Assembly (NCBI RefSeq): GCF_006539925.1
Contig: NZ_BJNY01000019.1
Coordinates: 1-64,000, forward strand
Source: Glutamicibacter uratoxydans
Lineage (GTDB): Bacteria; Actinomycetota; Actinomycetes; Actinomycetales; Micrococcaceae
Reading direction: 5' to 3'
DNA: 64,000 nt
Positions 26,697-35,475 of the stretch are shown here, piece after piece. Every line of letters begins with the position of its first letter. Position 1 is the stretch's first letter. Position numbers and translations under genes: made by a program. Under the pieces are notes generated by a model. It saw nothing but the letters and a program-made list of their open reading frames with translations. It had not been told where the DNA came from and did not search any database.

Positions 26697-26776
26697 CGCG
26701 CTTCATAGCGTTTGGGCTTGTCAGGGTGCTTGGATTGAAAGGTTGAATTTTTTCTAAGCATCAGGAGATGTAACGC

Positions 26777-28225
26777 ATGAGCGAGCCCGCACCGTCTCAA
26801 GACGGCCTGAAGCGTGGTCTCAAGGCCCGCCACTTGCAAATGATTGCGATCGGCGGGTCGATCGGCACCGGACTATTCGTCGCCTCGGGCGGCACCATCT
26901 CCGAAGCGGGCCCCGGCGGTTCGCTGATCGCCTATGCGCTGATCGGCCTCATGGTTCTGCTGCTGATGCAGTCGCTGGGAGAGATGAGCGCAAGGCTGCC
27001 GGTGGCAGGTTCCTTCCAGACCTATGCAACGGTCTTCGTCAACCGCCACTTCGGCTTTGCCATCGGCTGGAACTACTGGTTCAACTGGGCGATCACCGTT
27101 GCCGCGGAACTCGTCGCGGCCGGAATCGTGATGTCCTACTGGTTCCCCGACGTTCCAAGCTGGATCTGGGCGGCGGTATTCCTCGCCCTGCTGACCGGCC
27201 TGAATGCCCTGTCGGCCAAGGCCTACGGCGAAGGCGAGTACTGGCTGGCAATGATCAAGGTCGTTACCGTCATCGTGTTCCTGGTCTGCGGCGTAGCGAT
27301 GATCTTCGGCATCATCGGCGGCACCTCGCCTGGATTCAGCAACTGGACCACGGGCGAAGCTCCAGTGGTCGGCGGCTGGTTGTCGATCGTTTCGGTCTTC
27401 ATGATCGCCGGCTTCTCCTTCCAGGGAACCGAGCTGGTCGGCGTCGCCGCTGGCGAGGCTGAAAACCCGAAGCGGGATATCCCCAAGGCCATCAAGGCGA
27501 TCTTCTGGCGCATCATGCTCTTCTACATCGGCGCCATCTTCGTCATCGGCATGCTGATTCCCTACACCGATCCCTCGCTGCTGTCGGCCGAAGCCACCGA
27601 CATCGCCACCTCGCCGTTCACGCTGGTCTTCGAGCGTGCAGGCATTGCCTTCGCCGCCGCGCTCATGAACGCCGTGATCCTCTCGGCGATCCTTTCAGCC
27701 GGCAACTCGGGCCTATATGCCTCAGCACGCATGCTTTATTCAATGGCGCTCGATGGCAAGGCGCCGAAGATCTTCGGCCGCCTCAACCGCCGAGGCGTTC
27801 CGGTCCCGGCAATGCTGATGACCGCTTCAGTAGGACTTTTTGGATTCCTCACGGCAATCATCGGCCAGGGCGCAGCCTACACCTGGCTCTTGAACGTCTC
27901 CGGGCTTTCCGGTTTCATTGCGTGGATCGGCATTGCCGTGTGCCACTATCAATTCCGCAAGCAGTACATAGCCAGCGGCCAAGACCTCAAGGCGCTGCCA
28001 TATAAGGCGCCGCTGTTCCCGCTGGGCCCAATCCTGGCGTTCGTGATCCTGATCGTCGTCATCGCCGGCCAAAACTACCAGGCGGTGATCGACGGGCGGG
28101 TCATGGAGGTCGTCTCCAGCTACATCGGCCTACCGATCTTCCTGCTGCTCTGGCTGGGCCACTGGCTGGCTACCCGAAAGCAGCCAGCCGTGAAGGTCGA
28201 TCCTTGGACGGCCGAGCTGCACTAG
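26777..28225 (+). CDS. Amino acid permease (APC superfamily, AAT family)
   Basis: A twelve-helix transporter of 482 residues. [20 protein letters not shown] followed by TGLFVASGG is the helix-1 substrate-binding signature of the AAT family. [25 protein letters not shown] in helix 6 and its loop is also diagnostic. The general look is closest to lysine- and aromatic-type permeases, but the substrate is not fixed. CAGGAGATG precedes the ATG at 26777. It converges on pgm with a 4-bp overlap of the 3' ends. Confidence 0.9.
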   Translation: MSEPAPSQDGLKRGLKARHLQMIAIGGSIGTGLFVASGGTISEAGPGGSLIAYALIGLMVLLLMQSLGEMSARLPVAGSFQTYATVFVNRHFGFAIGWNYWFNWAITVAAELVAAGIVMSYWFPDVPSWIWAAVFLALLTGLNALSAKAYGEGEYWLAMIKVVTVIVFLVCGVAMIFGIIGGTSPGFSNWTTGEAPVVGGWLSIVSVFMIAGFSFQGTELVGVAAGEAENPKRDIPKAIKAIFWRIMLFYIGAIFVIGMLIPYTDPSLLSAEATDIATSPFTLVFERAGIAFAAALMNAVILSAILSAGNSGLYASARMLYSMALDGKAPKIFGRLNRRGVPVPAMLMTASVGLFGFLTAIIGQGAAYTWLLNVSGLSGFIAWIGIAVCHYQFRKQYIASGQDLKALPYKAPLFPLGPILAFVILIVVIAGQNYQAVIDGRVMEVVSSYIGLPIFLLLWLGHWLATRKQPAVKVDPWTAELH

Positions 28226-29820
28226 GCGTTCAGCGCCGCATCCACAATCACCCGGGCCTCTGCCAGCACCTGCTGCAGATGTTCGGGTGATTTTGTTGAT
28301 TCTGCGTAGATCTTGTAGATGTCCTCGGTGCCCGACGGGCGGGCTGCGAACCAGGCGTGATCGCTGGAGACCTTCAAGCCGCCGATGGCGAACCCCGATG
28401 CTTCGGTGGCCTTGGCGGTGATTGGATCTCCGGCGAGCTCGGTGGCGCTGACCATCGACGGGTCGAGCTTGCCGAGGACCGCCTTTTGCTCGCGGCCGGC
28501 AGGCGCGTCGAAGCGGTCGTAGAAGCTGCCGCCGTGCGCCGCCACCAGTTCGGCGTGGATCTGGCTAGGGCTCTTGCCTGTCACTGCGCGGATCTCACTG
28601 GCTAGCAGCGCCAGCATCAGGCCGTCCTTGTCGGTGCTGAAAGCCCTGCCTGCGAAGTCCAGGAAGCTGGCGCCGGCGGATTCCTCGCCGCAGAAGCCGA
28701 CCCTGCCAGATGCCAGCGGCGCGACGAAGTACTTGAATCCGACAGGCACTTCCAGCAGCTCGCGCCCGTGGGCTGCGACCACGCGGTCGATGAGCACCGA
28801 GGACACCAGGGTCTTGCCGACCTTGGCATCGGCAGGCCACTGCGGACGGTGGGTCAGCAGGTAGTCGATGGCAACTGCCAAGAAGTGGTTCGGGTTCATC
28901 AGCCCTCCATCAGGGGTGACGATGCCATGGCGGTCGGCATCCGCGTCGTTGCCGGTGGCGATATCGTACTTGTCCCGGTTGGATACCAGTGATGCCATGG
29001 CGTGGGCAGAGGAGCAGTCCATGCGGATCTTGCCGTCCTTATCCAGCGTCATGAAGCTGAATCGTGGATCGACCTGGTCGTTGACTACGTGCAGGTTCAG
29101 CCCATAGCGGCGGCCGATTTCTCCCCAGTAGTGCACCGAGGCCCCGCCCAGCGGGTCGGCCCCAATGGAAATTCCCGAGGCCGCGATGGCCGGAAAATCG
29201 ATGACCTGCGCCAGGTCGGTGATGTACAGTTCGCGGAAGTCGAATGGCTGGGCGTTCGGCTCGCCGCGTTTGATCTCTGCGCTGCCCAGCAGCTCGTTGG
29301 CGCGGGCGGCGATGGGGTCGGTGATCTCGGATTCTGCCGGGCCGCCGTGCGGCGGGTTGTATTTGATGCCGCCATCAGTGGGCGGGTTGTGCGAGGGGGT
29401 GATGATCAGGCCGTCGGCCAGCTCTCCGCCGGCCGCGTTGTGTACGAGGATTGCATGGCTCAGCGCCGGAGTAGGAGTCAGCCCGTCTTCGGCCAGCACC
29501 TGCACGCTGTTGCCGGCCAATACTTCAAGCACGGTGCGGTAGGCGGGCTCGGAGAGCGCATGGCTGTCCTTGCCGACGTACATGGGCCCGGTGATGCCTG
29601 CAGCAGTGCGGTAGTCGACGACGGCCTGGGTGATGGCGGCAATGTGGGCTTCGTTGAAGGTGCCGTTCAGGGAAGTTCCGCGGTGTCCCGAGGTACCGAA
29701 GACCACTGCCTGATCTGGATTCTCGGTGGAGGGAATGATCGCACTGTAGGCGTCGAGCACCTCCTGGAGATCGATCAGGTCGGATTCCTGGGCCGGTTGG
29801 CCTGCCCGTTCGTGTGCCAC
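28222..29820 (-). CDS. pgm: Phosphoglucomutase, alpha-D-glucose-phosphate specific
   Basis: Interconverts glucose-1-phosphate and glucose-6-phosphate, feeding glycogen and cell-wall precursors. 532 residues in the four-domain phosphohexomutase layout: FGTSGHRG (residues 41-48), the phosphoserine loop TPSHNP with Ser143, the metal loop [10 protein letters not shown], the sugar loop CGEESAGAS and the phosphate loop RPSGTED near the C-terminus. All are intact. Note that the GH65/HAD fusion in this window gives glucose-6-phosphate from the beta anomer, a separate route. Confidence 0.95.
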   Translation of the reverse strand: MAHERAGQPAQESDLIDLQEVLDAYSAIIPSTENPDQAVVFGTSGHRGTSLNGTFNEAHIAAITQAVVDYRTAAGITGPMYVGKDSHALSEPAYRTVLEVLAGNSVQVLAEDGLTPTPALSHAILVHNAAGGELADGLIITPSHNPPTDGGIKYNPPHGGPAESEITDPIAARANELLGSAEIKRGEPNAQPFDFRELYITDLAQVIDFPAIAASGISIGADPLGGASVHYWGEIGRRYGLNLHVVNDQVDPRFSFMTLDKDGKIRMDCSSAHAMASLVSNRDKYDIATGNDADADRHGIVTPDGGLMNPNHFLAVAIDYLLTHRPQWPADAKVGKTLVSSVLIDRVVAAHGRELLEVPVGFKYFVAPLASGRVGFCGEESAGASFLDFAGRAFSTDKDGLMLALLASEIRAVTGKSPSQIHAELVAAHGGSFYDRFDAPAGREQKAVLGKLDPSMVSATELAGDPITAKATEASGFAIGGLKVSSDHAWFAARPSGTEDIYKIYAESTKSPEHLQQVLAEARVIVDAALNA

Positions 29821-29876
29821 TGCGTACCTCTCGTCGATGGTGCGTTTTTTGCAAGCTCATAGAACAATGGGTGGTG

Positions 29877-30197
29877 ATGAGCTACTATCCTTACCCTCCA
29901 AACTATTACCAGCGGCCGCCTGAATCTAATGGATTGTCGGTGGCGTCATTGGTGCTTGGCATTCTTTCAATGCTGGGGTTCGGCATTCTCATTCTAGTTC
30001 CGCTGGCAGGAATCATTACCGGCCACCTCGGATACCGCCGCGAACCGGCGTCCCGCGGGCTGTCCCTGGCTGGACTTATTTGTTCCTGGGCGGCGCTGGC
30101 GTTGTGGCTGCTGGTGATCGCCTTTTTCGCCTGGCTGATCTACTTCGTTCCCGAGTCTTTCAACGACTATTACTACGAGGACTTGAGCTACGCCTAG
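29877..30197 (+). CDS. DUF4190-type small membrane protein
   Basis: A protein of 106 residues starting with a Tyr/Pro-rich segment (MSYYPYPPNYYQRPPESNG) followed by two hydrophobic helices and a Tyr-rich acidic tail. LSVASLVLGILSMLGFGILILVPLAGIITGHLGY and SRGLSLAGLICSW match the DUF4190 pattern of paired small-residue-rich helices, a domain common in actinobacterial envelope proteins of unknown role. ATG 29877 is chosen over longer in-frame starts that would include non-homologous residues from the pgm promoter region. Confidence 0.78.
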   Translation: MSYYPYPPNYYQRPPESNGLSVASLVLGILSMLGFGILILVPLAGIITGHLGYRREPASRGLSLAGLICSWAALALWLLVIAFFAWLIYFVPESFNDYYYEDLSYA

Positions 30198-30222
30198 ATC
30201 GGCGGGGCACCGGGTGCTATCT

Positions 30223-30253
30223 TATCGATAATCGTTATTAACGACTATCGATA
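30223..30253. promoter_or_regulatory. 31-bp palindromic operator before the DUF2975/HTH pair
   Basis: The left arm begins TATCGATAATCGTTA and the right arm ends TAACGACTATCGATA. The two arms mirror each other over all 31 bp except for one mismatched pair (positions 30231 and 30245) and the central base. The palindrome ends 8 bp before the ATG at 30262, so a bound protein would cover the core promoter and start. The HTH protein encoded at 31035 is the likely ligand. Confidence 0.8.
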
Positions 30254-30261
30254 GGTTTGTG

Positions 30262-31032
30262 ATGTCTTTTGTCTTTACCTCACTGTTGGTGTTCGTTGCC
30301 ATCCCGATGCTCCTGATCGTGGGTATTTTATTTCTGCGATCCAGGTATTCGGGCCGCTCGGTGTCAAGCGCAGTCGCGGTCGCCCGCATCGCCGCTTGGG
30401 CGGGAATGGGAATTATGCTCATCGCGGTAGTGCCGAATATTGCCACCTTGGTATCTAATGAGCAGATCACCGTTGAGGTCCCGGTGGAACCCTACTGGCC
30501 GCAGTTCCCTAATGTCACCGATGTCGTGCCCGACCACGGGGATTTGGTGGAAGGCAAGATCACCTCGGTCATGGTTACTGCCTCGCACCTGAGCTTCGCA
30601 TCCCGCTTCCTGCTCATATCAGGCATGCTAGTCTCCACGCTGGGAACGATCGCTGTTCTGGGCTCGGTCATCATGCTTTGTACCAAGCTGCTCGCTGGTT
30701 CGCCTTTTGACAGGGCCCTGCGTCGTTCGGGACACCTCGCTGCCACAGCAGTAGCCTTCGGCGGCCTTATCGGGCAGATACTGATCGGAATCGGTAGCGC
30801 ACGGGTTGGAGAGGAAACGTTAAGGGTCAACGGATTCTCATACGCATCCTTGGGCGATCAAAATTTTCCGACTGATTCTCCGTGGCCCATCCCCAGCTTC
30901 AGCGTCAACTTCGAATTTGCGCCGTTGTTCACTGCATTGGCGATTCTCGTCGTGGTGGAGCTGATCAGCTCCGGCATGCAGCTGGCTCGGCAGAATGAAA
31001 CACTGAAGGCAGATACGGATGGATTGGTATAG
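30262..31032 (+). CDS. DUF2975 family membrane protein
   Basis: A 256-residue protein with four hydrophobic helices (about residues 4-26, 43-63, 112-137 and 148-172) and one near the C-terminus (about 220-240), separated by extracytoplasmic loops. The arrangement, CTKLLAGSPFDRALRRSGHLA-type linker and downstream YozG-like HTH gene are typical of DUF2975 proteins. Their role is unknown; the constant pairing with a small Cro/CI regulator suggests a sensor or an autoregulated membrane function. GTG 30259 is an alternative start. No clear ribosome-binding site is seen, because the palindrome occupies that space. Confidence 0.8.
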   Translation: MSFVFTSLLVFVAIPMLLIVGILFLRSRYSGRSVSSAVAVARIAAWAGMGIMLIAVVPNIATLVSNEQITVEVPVEPYWPQFPNVTDVVPDHGDLVEGKITSVMVTASHLSFASRFLLISGMLVSTLGTIAVLGSVIMLCTKLLAGSPFDRALRRSGHLAATAVAFGGLIGQILIGIGSARVGEETLRVNGFSYASLGDQNFPTDSPWPIPSFSVNFEFAPLFTALAILVVVELISSGMQLARQNETLKADTDGLV

Positions 31033-31034
31033 AC

Positions 31035-31244
31035 GTGCAGCTACGCAATGTCCACTGCAGATTATCGGAGCTGCTGGCGGCCAGAAACATGACTGTGGTT
31101 CAGCTCAGCGAGCTGGTCGATGTTTCGGTCGTCAACCTCTCGGTGCTCAAGAACGACCGAGCCAAAGCCATCCGCTTCAGCACCCTGGTGGCTATCTGCC
31201 AGGCGCTTGACTGCGAGATCGGCGAACTGCTGGTCCTTCGCTGA
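31035..31244 (+). CDS. Small Cro/CI-type HTH regulator (YozG-like)
   Basis: A 69-residue protein that is little more than one XRE helix-turn-helix: LSELLAARNMTVVQLSELVDVSVVNLSVLKNDRAKAIRFSTL, then ICQALDCEIGELLVL. This form is the usual partner of DUF2975 proteins. GTG start 31035 lies 2 nt after the DUF2975 stop, so the two are co-translated. It probably binds the 31-bp palindrome upstream of the pair. Confidence 0.88.
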   Translation: MQLRNVHCRLSELLAARNMTVVQLSELVDVSVVNLSVLKNDRAKAIRFSTLVAICQALDCEIGELLVLR

Positions 31245-31261
31245 TTTCCCGGTTAAACAAA

Positions 31262-31287
31262 CAGGCGGCCCCCGAAGGGGCCGCCTG
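31262..31287 (-). terminator. Terminator of the peptide transporter gene
   Basis: CAGGCGGCCCC (31262-31272) pairs perfectly with GGGGCCGCCTG (31277-31287) across a CGAA loop. Read leftwards it is followed by TTTGTTTAACC, a usable U-tract, 12 bp after the transporter stop. It can also stop the rightward DUF2975/HTH transcript. Confidence 0.85.
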
Positions 31288-31298
31288 CACGGGAAGTC

Positions 31299-32756
31299 CT
31301 AGCGGACCGAACCCATGAGCTTCTTCAGCGCTGGGGTAGCGGCCATCATTGCCACGCCCAGGATGGCGGCGGTGCCGCCCATGCCGATGAAGTATGCGAT
31401 CTCATTGCCCTCGGTGTAGTAGCCGGCGAGCACGCCCGACAGGGTGGTGCCCAGCGAGATCGACAGGAAGAACAGTGCGATCATCTGGGTGCCGAAGGCG
31501 GCTGGCGCCAGCTTGGTGGCCACTGCCTGGCCCACAGGGGAGAGCAGCAGCTCAGCGAAGGTGCACAGCAGCAGGATGCCGACCAGCGCCAGCAGCGGGG
31601 TCTTCTCGAAGGATTCCAGTGGAATGAAGGAGAGGAACGCGATGCCCACCACGATCAGCGCCAGGCCGAACTTGATGCCGGTAGCCGGCTGGCGCTTGCC
31701 CAGCTTGGTCCACATGGCCGCGAAGACGCCAGCGAAGATGATGATGAAGATCGGGTTGATCGAAGTGACCCAGCTCGGCGGCATTTCCCAGTTGCCGATG
31801 GTGCGGTCCAGTCGAGCATCCGAGTAGGCGGCGATGAAGGTGAACTGCTGCTGGAACAGTGCCCAGAAAGCCGCCGAGCCGATGTAGAACGGAATGAAGG
31901 CCAGGACGTGCTTGCGCTCGGTGGCGTCTACCTTCTTGCTGCGCAGGATCAGGGTGAAGTACACGATAGAAGCCGCGATCACCACGTAGGCCAGGGTGCT
32001 GGCCAAGTTTGCCGGGGTGACGATGCCGGTGGCGAATGCTGCAATGATCAGAACGATCACGGCGGCGAAGATGACCACGTAGCGCTTGCGCTCATCGGCA
32101 GGCAGCGGGTTGTTCGGGATGCCTGCCGACTCCGGCAGGTTCTTGCGGCCAGCGGTGTAGATGCTCAGGCCGATGGCCATGCCCACGGCTGCTGCGCCGA
32201 AGCCGACGTGGAAGCCGAAGTTAACCTGCAGCCAGCCGGTCAGCAGCGGGCCGACCAGGCCGCCGATGTTCACGCCCATGTAGAAGATGGAGAAGCCGGC
32301 GTCAATGCGCGGATCTTCCTTGGAGTACAGGGAGCCGACCAGGGCGGTAGCGTTCGCCTTCAAGCCGCCGGACCCGACGGCGATCAAGACCAGGCCGAGG
32401 ATCAGGCCGACGAAGCCCGGAATCAGGGCCAGGGCCACGTGGCCGGCCATGATGCCGATGGCTGAGAAGAACAGCACGCGCTCCGAGCCGAAGAGGCGGT
32501 CGGAGAGCCAAGCACCCAGGATGGTGGACAGGTACACGGCGCCGCCGTAGGCGCCGACCAGGGACAAGGCCAAGGTCTTGTCCATGCCCAGGCCGCCTTC
32601 AGTGGCGGAGTAGTACATGTAGTAGGCCAGCAAACCCTGCATGCCGTAGAAGCTGAAGCGCTCCCACATTTCCACGCTGAACAGGTTTGCGAGCGCTCTC
32701 GGGTGACCGAAAAAGGTCTTTCCCGTGCTTTGGGTGCTCGATGTTGCAGTAGACAT
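31299..32756 (-). CDS. Proton-dependent oligopeptide transporter (POT/PTR family)
   Basis: Imports di- and tripeptides with protons. 485 residues, twelve to fourteen helices. The POT signature ExxERFxYYG appears as EMWERFSFYGM (about residues 29-39), and the second family motif appears as FSIFYMGVNIGGLVGPLL near residue 160. A long N-terminal Ser/Thr-rich start precedes FFGHPRALANLFSVEMWERF. A short inverted repeat (CCTAC TTAT GTAGG, 32790-32803) lies 33 bp upstream of the start and may be an operator. Confidence 0.93.
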   Translation of the reverse strand: MSTATSSTQSTGKTFFGHPRALANLFSVEMWERFSFYGMQGLLAYYMYYSATEGGLGMDKTLALSLVGAYGGAVYLSTILGAWLSDRLFGSERVLFFSAIGIMAGHVALALIPGFVGLILGLVLIAVGSGGLKANATALVGSLYSKEDPRIDAGFSIFYMGVNIGGLVGPLLTGWLQVNFGFHVGFGAAAVGMAIGLSIYTAGRKNLPESAGIPNNPLPADERKRYVVIFAAVIVLIIAAFATGIVTPANLASTLAYVVIAASIVYFTLILRSKKVDATERKHVLAFIPFYIGSAAFWALFQQQFTFIAAYSDARLDRTIGNWEMPPSWVTSINPIFIIIFAGVFAAMWTKLGKRQPATGIKFGLALIVVGIAFLSFIPLESFEKTPLLALVGILLLCTFAELLLSPVGQAVATKLAPAAFGTQMIALFFLSISLGTTLSGVLAGYYTEGNEIAYFIGMGGTAAILGVAMMAATPALKKLMGSVR

Positions 32757-32808
32757 ACGTAATATTTTTCGCTTTTCTCTACGTGATTACCTACTTATGT
32801 AGGAAAGC

Positions 32809-34161
32809 TCACATTGAGATCTGTGACGCTAAAGCAAGCAGCATGCCCTCGTTGGAACGGGGTGAAATCAGCTGAATTCCCATGACAAACCCCTCTTTAG
32901 TGGTACTGACAGGTACAGTAATTGCGGCCACTGAGGCGACGTTCACCATGGAGCTGAAGGGGGAGTACTGGCACTGCAACATATAATCGCGATCCGCCGA
33001 GCCTTGGGTATAGTGCCCCAGCAGCGGCGGGACCGAGGCGAGGGCCGGGGTGAGGACCACGTCGTAGGCCGACCACTGGGTGACGAAGTCGGCGGCGATC
33101 TGCCGCATCCGACTCGCAGCCTGTTCGCTTTCTGAGATGCTGCGCCGCTGGGCGCGCCGCCGGAAATCCTGGGCCAGCACGCCAAGCTTGGACTCGTCAT
33201 CCAGCGGCAGGTCCTTGAGGCCGTTGGTCCAGACGGCGGCAAAGGTCTCAGGGTAGTCGCTGGCGTAGTTCAACTTGGCCGGAAGCAGGTGATGCCGTTG
33301 GGTCAGCAGCTTCTTTCCGGCCTCGAAGGCCTCTCGCGCTGCCTGGTCCAAGCTGATGTCATAGGCGGACTCGAAGGGCGAATGGGCGCTGTAGCCGATC
33401 TTTAATCCCGAAAGCTGCTCGGCAAATCCCGAGCGCAGCAGCGGCAGATATTCATCCACCCCGCGCATGGCATCCATGAGCAGGGCCGCATCCAAGGCAT
33501 TTGCGGCCAAGGGGCCCGACACGGTCAGCTTCGGCGCTCCAAAGGAGTCGGAGAACCCTTCGATGACATCGCTGGGAACGCGGCCCAGCGATGGCTTGAG
33601 CCCCACCAGTCCGCACGCGGCCGCGGGAATGCGCACAGATCCTCCGCCGTCGGAACCGGGGCCGAAAGGGATCATGCCGGCGGCTACGGCGGCCGCCTGT
33701 CCGCCCGAAGAGCCGCCGGAGGAGCGCGCGGGATCCAGCGGATTGCGCGAGGGGGCGGCGACGAGGTTCTCTGAGTAGCTGCTCAGCCCGAACTCGGGTA
33801 CCTGGGTCTTGCCCAGGATCACCACGCCCTCGCTGCGCAGCTGGGCAACCAGCGAGTGGTCCCGCAGCGCGGTCTTGTGCTCGACCGCGGCCGAACCGAA
33901 GGTGGTTGGCATGCCAGCCACGTCGTTCAGGTCCTTGAATGCCGTGGGCATGCCATGCAGCCTGCCGATCGCCGCAGGGTCTTTGGCGAAAGCCTCGTCG
34001 GCCCGCGCCGCGGCGTCCATGGCATTCTCGGCCACGTGCACAAATGCGCCGAGCTCGCGCTGATCGGCGATCCGGTTCAGGTAGTGCTCGGTGGCTTCGC
34101 GGCTGGAGACTTCTCCACTGGCCAGCTGGTCGCGCAATATCAGGGCGCTTTGGGGCAACAT
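32809..34161 (-). CDS. Amidase, amidase-signature family
   Basis: A 450-residue member of the amidase-signature family with the Ser-cisSer-Lys triad: Lys76 in TAFKDLND, the cis-Ser in SSGGSSGGQAAAVAAG (about 147-162) and the nucleophile Ser175 in GSDGGGSVRIPAA. Such enzymes hydrolyse amides such as indoleacetamide, nicotinamide-like compounds or peptide amides; the substrate is not predictable. GatB and GatC are not adjacent, and the length and context speak against GatA. It is divergent from the rhodanese-pheA operon. Confidence 0.9.
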   Translation of the reverse strand: MLPQSALILRDQLASGEVSSREATEHYLNRIADQRELGAFVHVAENAMDAAARADEAFAKDPAAIGRLHGMPTAFKDLNDVAGMPTTFGSAAVEHKTALRDHSLVAQLRSEGVVILGKTQVPEFGLSSYSENLVAAPSRNPLDPARSSGGSSGGQAAAVAAGMIPFGPGSDGGGSVRIPAAACGLVGLKPSLGRVPSDVIEGFSDSFGAPKLTVSGPLAANALDAALLMDAMRGVDEYLPLLRSGFAEQLSGLKIGYSAHSPFESAYDISLDQAAREAFEAGKKLLTQRHHLLPAKLNYASDYPETFAAVWTNGLKDLPLDDESKLGVLAQDFRRRAQRRSISESEQAASRMRQIAADFVTQWSAYDVVLTPALASVPPLLGHYTQGSADRDYMLQCQYSPFSSMVNVASVAAITVPVSTTKEGFVMGIQLISPRSNEGMLLALASQISM

Positions 34162-34228
34162 GTCGGCTTTCGACGCAGGAAATGACTAGTCTTAAAAGCA
34201 AACACCCAATTGGAGAGGAACGCCAACC

Positions 34229-34555
34229 ATGAGCGATTTCGAGACCGTATCAGTGACCGACGTGCCCAAGGACGCCTTCATTCTGGATGTGCGCGAAGAC
34301 TTCGAGTGGGAAGCAGGCCACGCGGCCGGAGCAACCCACATCGTTTTGGGCACCCTGCCGGAGCGCGTATCGGAGCTGGATCCAGATGTCGACACCTATG
34401 TCATCTGCCGCACCGGCGGGCGTTCGGCGCAGGCCGCCGCCTGGCTGACCGGCATGGGCTACACCGCTTTCAACATCGCCGGCGGTTCGGACGCATGGAT
34501 CGAGGCCAAGCTGCCGATGGAATCGGAAAACGGCCAGGAACCAGCCGTCCGATGA
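34229..34555 (+). CDS. Single-domain rhodanese-like protein
   Basis: A 108-residue rhodanese with the active-site loop CRTGGRSAQAA, Cys60 as the persulfide carrier. FILDVREDFEWEAGHAAGATH opens the fold as usual. GAGAGG precedes the ATG. The stop overlaps the pheA start as ATGA, so the two are translationally coupled. No functional link of rhodanese with phenylalanine synthesis is known to me. Confidence 0.92.
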   Translation: MSDFETVSVTDVPKDAFILDVREDFEWEAGHAAGATHIVLGTLPERVSELDPDVDTYVICRTGGRSAQAAAWLTGMGYTAFNIAGGSDAWIEAKLPMESENGQEPAVR

Positions 34556-35475
34556 AATATGCCTATCTAGGCCCCTCGGGAACCTTCACCGAAGCGGCAT
34601 TGCTGCAGGTCGAAGGGGCCGCCGACGCCGAGCGCATCCCCGCGGCGAATGTGAACGTAGCCTTGTCCATGGTGCGCGACGGCGATGTCGACGCGGCAGT
34701 GGTCCCCATCGAGAACTCGGTGGAGGGCGGCGTCTCGGCAACCTTGGACTCCATTGCCACCGGGCAGTCCCTGCAGATCATTGCGGAGATCCTGGTGCCG
34801 ATCACCTTTGTGCTTGCGGTGCGTGAAGGCATTGAGGACCTGAGCCAGATCAAGCAGGTGTCAACCCACGGGCATGCCTGGGCCCAGTGCCGCCTGTGGG
34901 CGGAAGCTAATATTCCCGGTGCGGTATTCTCGCCTGCATCCTCCACCGCGGCCGGCGCGCTGGGGCTCTTGGATCCCGAGCAGCATCACGACGCGGCGAT
35001 CTGCAGCCCGCTGGTTGCCGAAGAGCGCGGCCTGAAGGTGCTGGTGCGCGGGGTGGAAGACAACCTCGGCGCGGTCACCCGCTTCATCCTGGTGACGACC
35101 GAAGGCAAGATCCCAGCGATGACCGGCGTGGACAAGTCAACGCTGATCCTTCCGCTGGCGGAGGACCGCCCCGGTGCGCTGATGGGCATCTTGGAGCAGT
35201 TCACCGCGCGCGGCGTGAACCTGTCGCGCATCGAGTCGCGTCCCACCGGCGAAGGCCTGGGGAAGTACTTCTTCTCCGTGGACGTCGAGGGCCACGTAGG
35301 GGAGGAGCGCGTTGCCGCCGCCCTGTCGGGCCTGCACCGGCTGTGCCCGGAGCTTCGCTTCCTGGGCTCCTATCCGGCGGCCCAGGGCGCGGCCCCGTTC
35401 ATCGACACGCACAACTCCGATGAGGCTTTCATCGACGCCCGCGGCTGGATCCAGTCGCTGCGCGACCGGCTCTAG
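34552..35475 (+). CDS. pheA: Prephenate dehydratase
   Basis: Converts prephenate to phenylpyruvate in phenylalanine synthesis. A monofunctional enzyme of 307 residues with no chorismate mutase domain. It starts MKYAYLGPSGTFTEAAL and has ENSVEGGVSATLD. NLGAVTRFILV carries the catalytic TRF motif, and a C-terminal ACT domain (about residues 200-280) carries RIESRPT, the phenylalanine-binding ESRP element, so feedback inhibition is expected. ATG 34552 is fixed by the ATGA overlap with the rhodanese gene. The last four bases overlap the convergent kinase gene. Confidence 0.95.
   Translation: MKYAYLGPSGTFTEAALLQVEGAADAERIPAANVNVALSMVRDGDVDAAVVPIENSVEGGVSATLDSIATGQSLQIIAEILVPITFVLAVREGIEDLSQIKQVSTHGHAWAQCRLWAEANIPGAVFSPASSTAAGALGLLDPEQHHDAAICSPLVAEERGLKVLVRGVEDNLGAVTRFILVTTEGKIPAMTGVDKSTLILPLAEDRPGALMGILEQFTARGVNLSRIESRPTGEGLGKYFFSVDVEGHVGEERVAAALSGLHRLCPELRFLGSYPAAQGAAPFIDTHNSDEAFIDARGWIQSLRDRL

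Noticed and set aside
34210-34551. Upstream extension of the pheA frame through the rhodanese gene
   Set aside because: The frame is open but the sequence there is Arg/Gly-rich without family similarity; ATG 34552 gives the standard PheA N-terminus and the ATGA overlap.
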